Shown piece after piece: positions 63,927-64,000 of a stretch of DNA of 64,000 nt (positions are counted from its first letter, which is position 1; each line of letters starts with the position of its first letter). The stretch is from an uncultured Clostridia bacterium. Its GTDB lineage: Bacteria; Bacillota; Clostridia; TANB77; UBA1234. The stretch is taken from NCBI GenBank assembly GCA_934149305.1, contig CAKPEF010000009.1, positions 1-64,000 on the forward strand. Reading direction: 5' to 3'. The notes below the pieces were generated by a model, which was given only the letters and a program-made list of their open reading frames with translations, was not told where the DNA came from and did not search any database. Position numbers and translations under genes: made by a program.

Positions 63927-64000
63927 TTAACAGCATAAACTAAAGATGAAATATGCCATGTAAAACTGTAGCGGAGCACAGTGTGCTCCATAAAAACTAA
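63927..64000. repeat. MITE-like repeat (family B-like), cut by the window end
   Basis: AGCATAAACTAAAGATGAAA, then the core GGAGCACAGTGTGCTCC and ATAAAAACTAA. The right end lies outside the window. Confidence 0.75.

Noticed and set aside
8293..64000. The repeated elements as a CRISPR array
   Set aside because: Copies are kilobases apart, imperfect and of MITE type, with no regular spacers and no cas genes.
1..64000. tRNA or rRNA genes
   Set aside because: No cloverleaf-type sequence or rRNA stretch was recognised on either strand.

Overview
This is a low-GC (AT-rich) Gram-positive anaerobe, most likely an uncultured member of the Clostridia. Support: a PerR/rubrerythrin/superoxide reductase oxygen-defence operon, a three-subunit [FeFe] hydrogenase, SLH-domain surface proteins, Lgt, SpoVD-type PBP, WhiA, a Spo0E-like protein and a Clostridia-style type IV pilus locus. 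No rRNA, tRNA, CRISPR array or intact transposase was seen.

The main discovery is a translation signal. Nine genes (maf, a yafQ-type toxin, nifS-like, pilB, mraZ, mraY, ftsW, a PF06541 membrane protein, rimO) are interrupted by single-base frameshifts. There are 13 sites and all are the same event: an in-frame CGG codon at which one C must be skipped (+1), so that the next codon is GGN (Gly). ftsW has four sites and mraY two. In a by-eye scan of both strands I found no in-frame CGG in any other native gene. The only other in-frame CGG is in a GC-rich, evidently foreign gene. In this organism CGG therefore behaves as a constitutive +1 shift signal rather than an arginine codon.

Layout: 1-5.5 kb, oxidative stress operon, then a decayed island (sigma-factor remnant, anti-sigma protein, secreted proteins, DUF2442/HTH remnant) framed by GGACTGTCC repeats. 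5.5-6.2 kb, foreign gene. 6.3-14.4 kb, uvrB, a large SLH/dockerin/Ig-like surface protein, a Na+/Ca2+ exchanger and a kinase. 14.7-19 kb, hydC-hydB-hydA. 19-24 kb, GltD-like oxidoreductase, maf, DUF402, dinJ-yafQ, smpB. 24.4-29.4 kb, sufC-sufB, CDF transporter, nifS-like. 29.6-39.8 kb, type IV pilus cluster. 40-45.1 kb, DUF4143 ATPase, M16 peptidase pair, lgt, Spo0E-like. 45.5-54.6 kb, division and cell-wall (dcw) cluster. 54.8-64 kb, dxs, DUF1385, prmC, whiA, hemW, PF06541, ftsY, rimO.

About 18 short non-coding repeats lie between genes. They form two MITE-like families (A, about 134 bp; B, about 83-135 bp) with different terminal inverted repeats but the same central hairpin (GGAGCACAGTGTGCTCC). 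Several sit inside operons.
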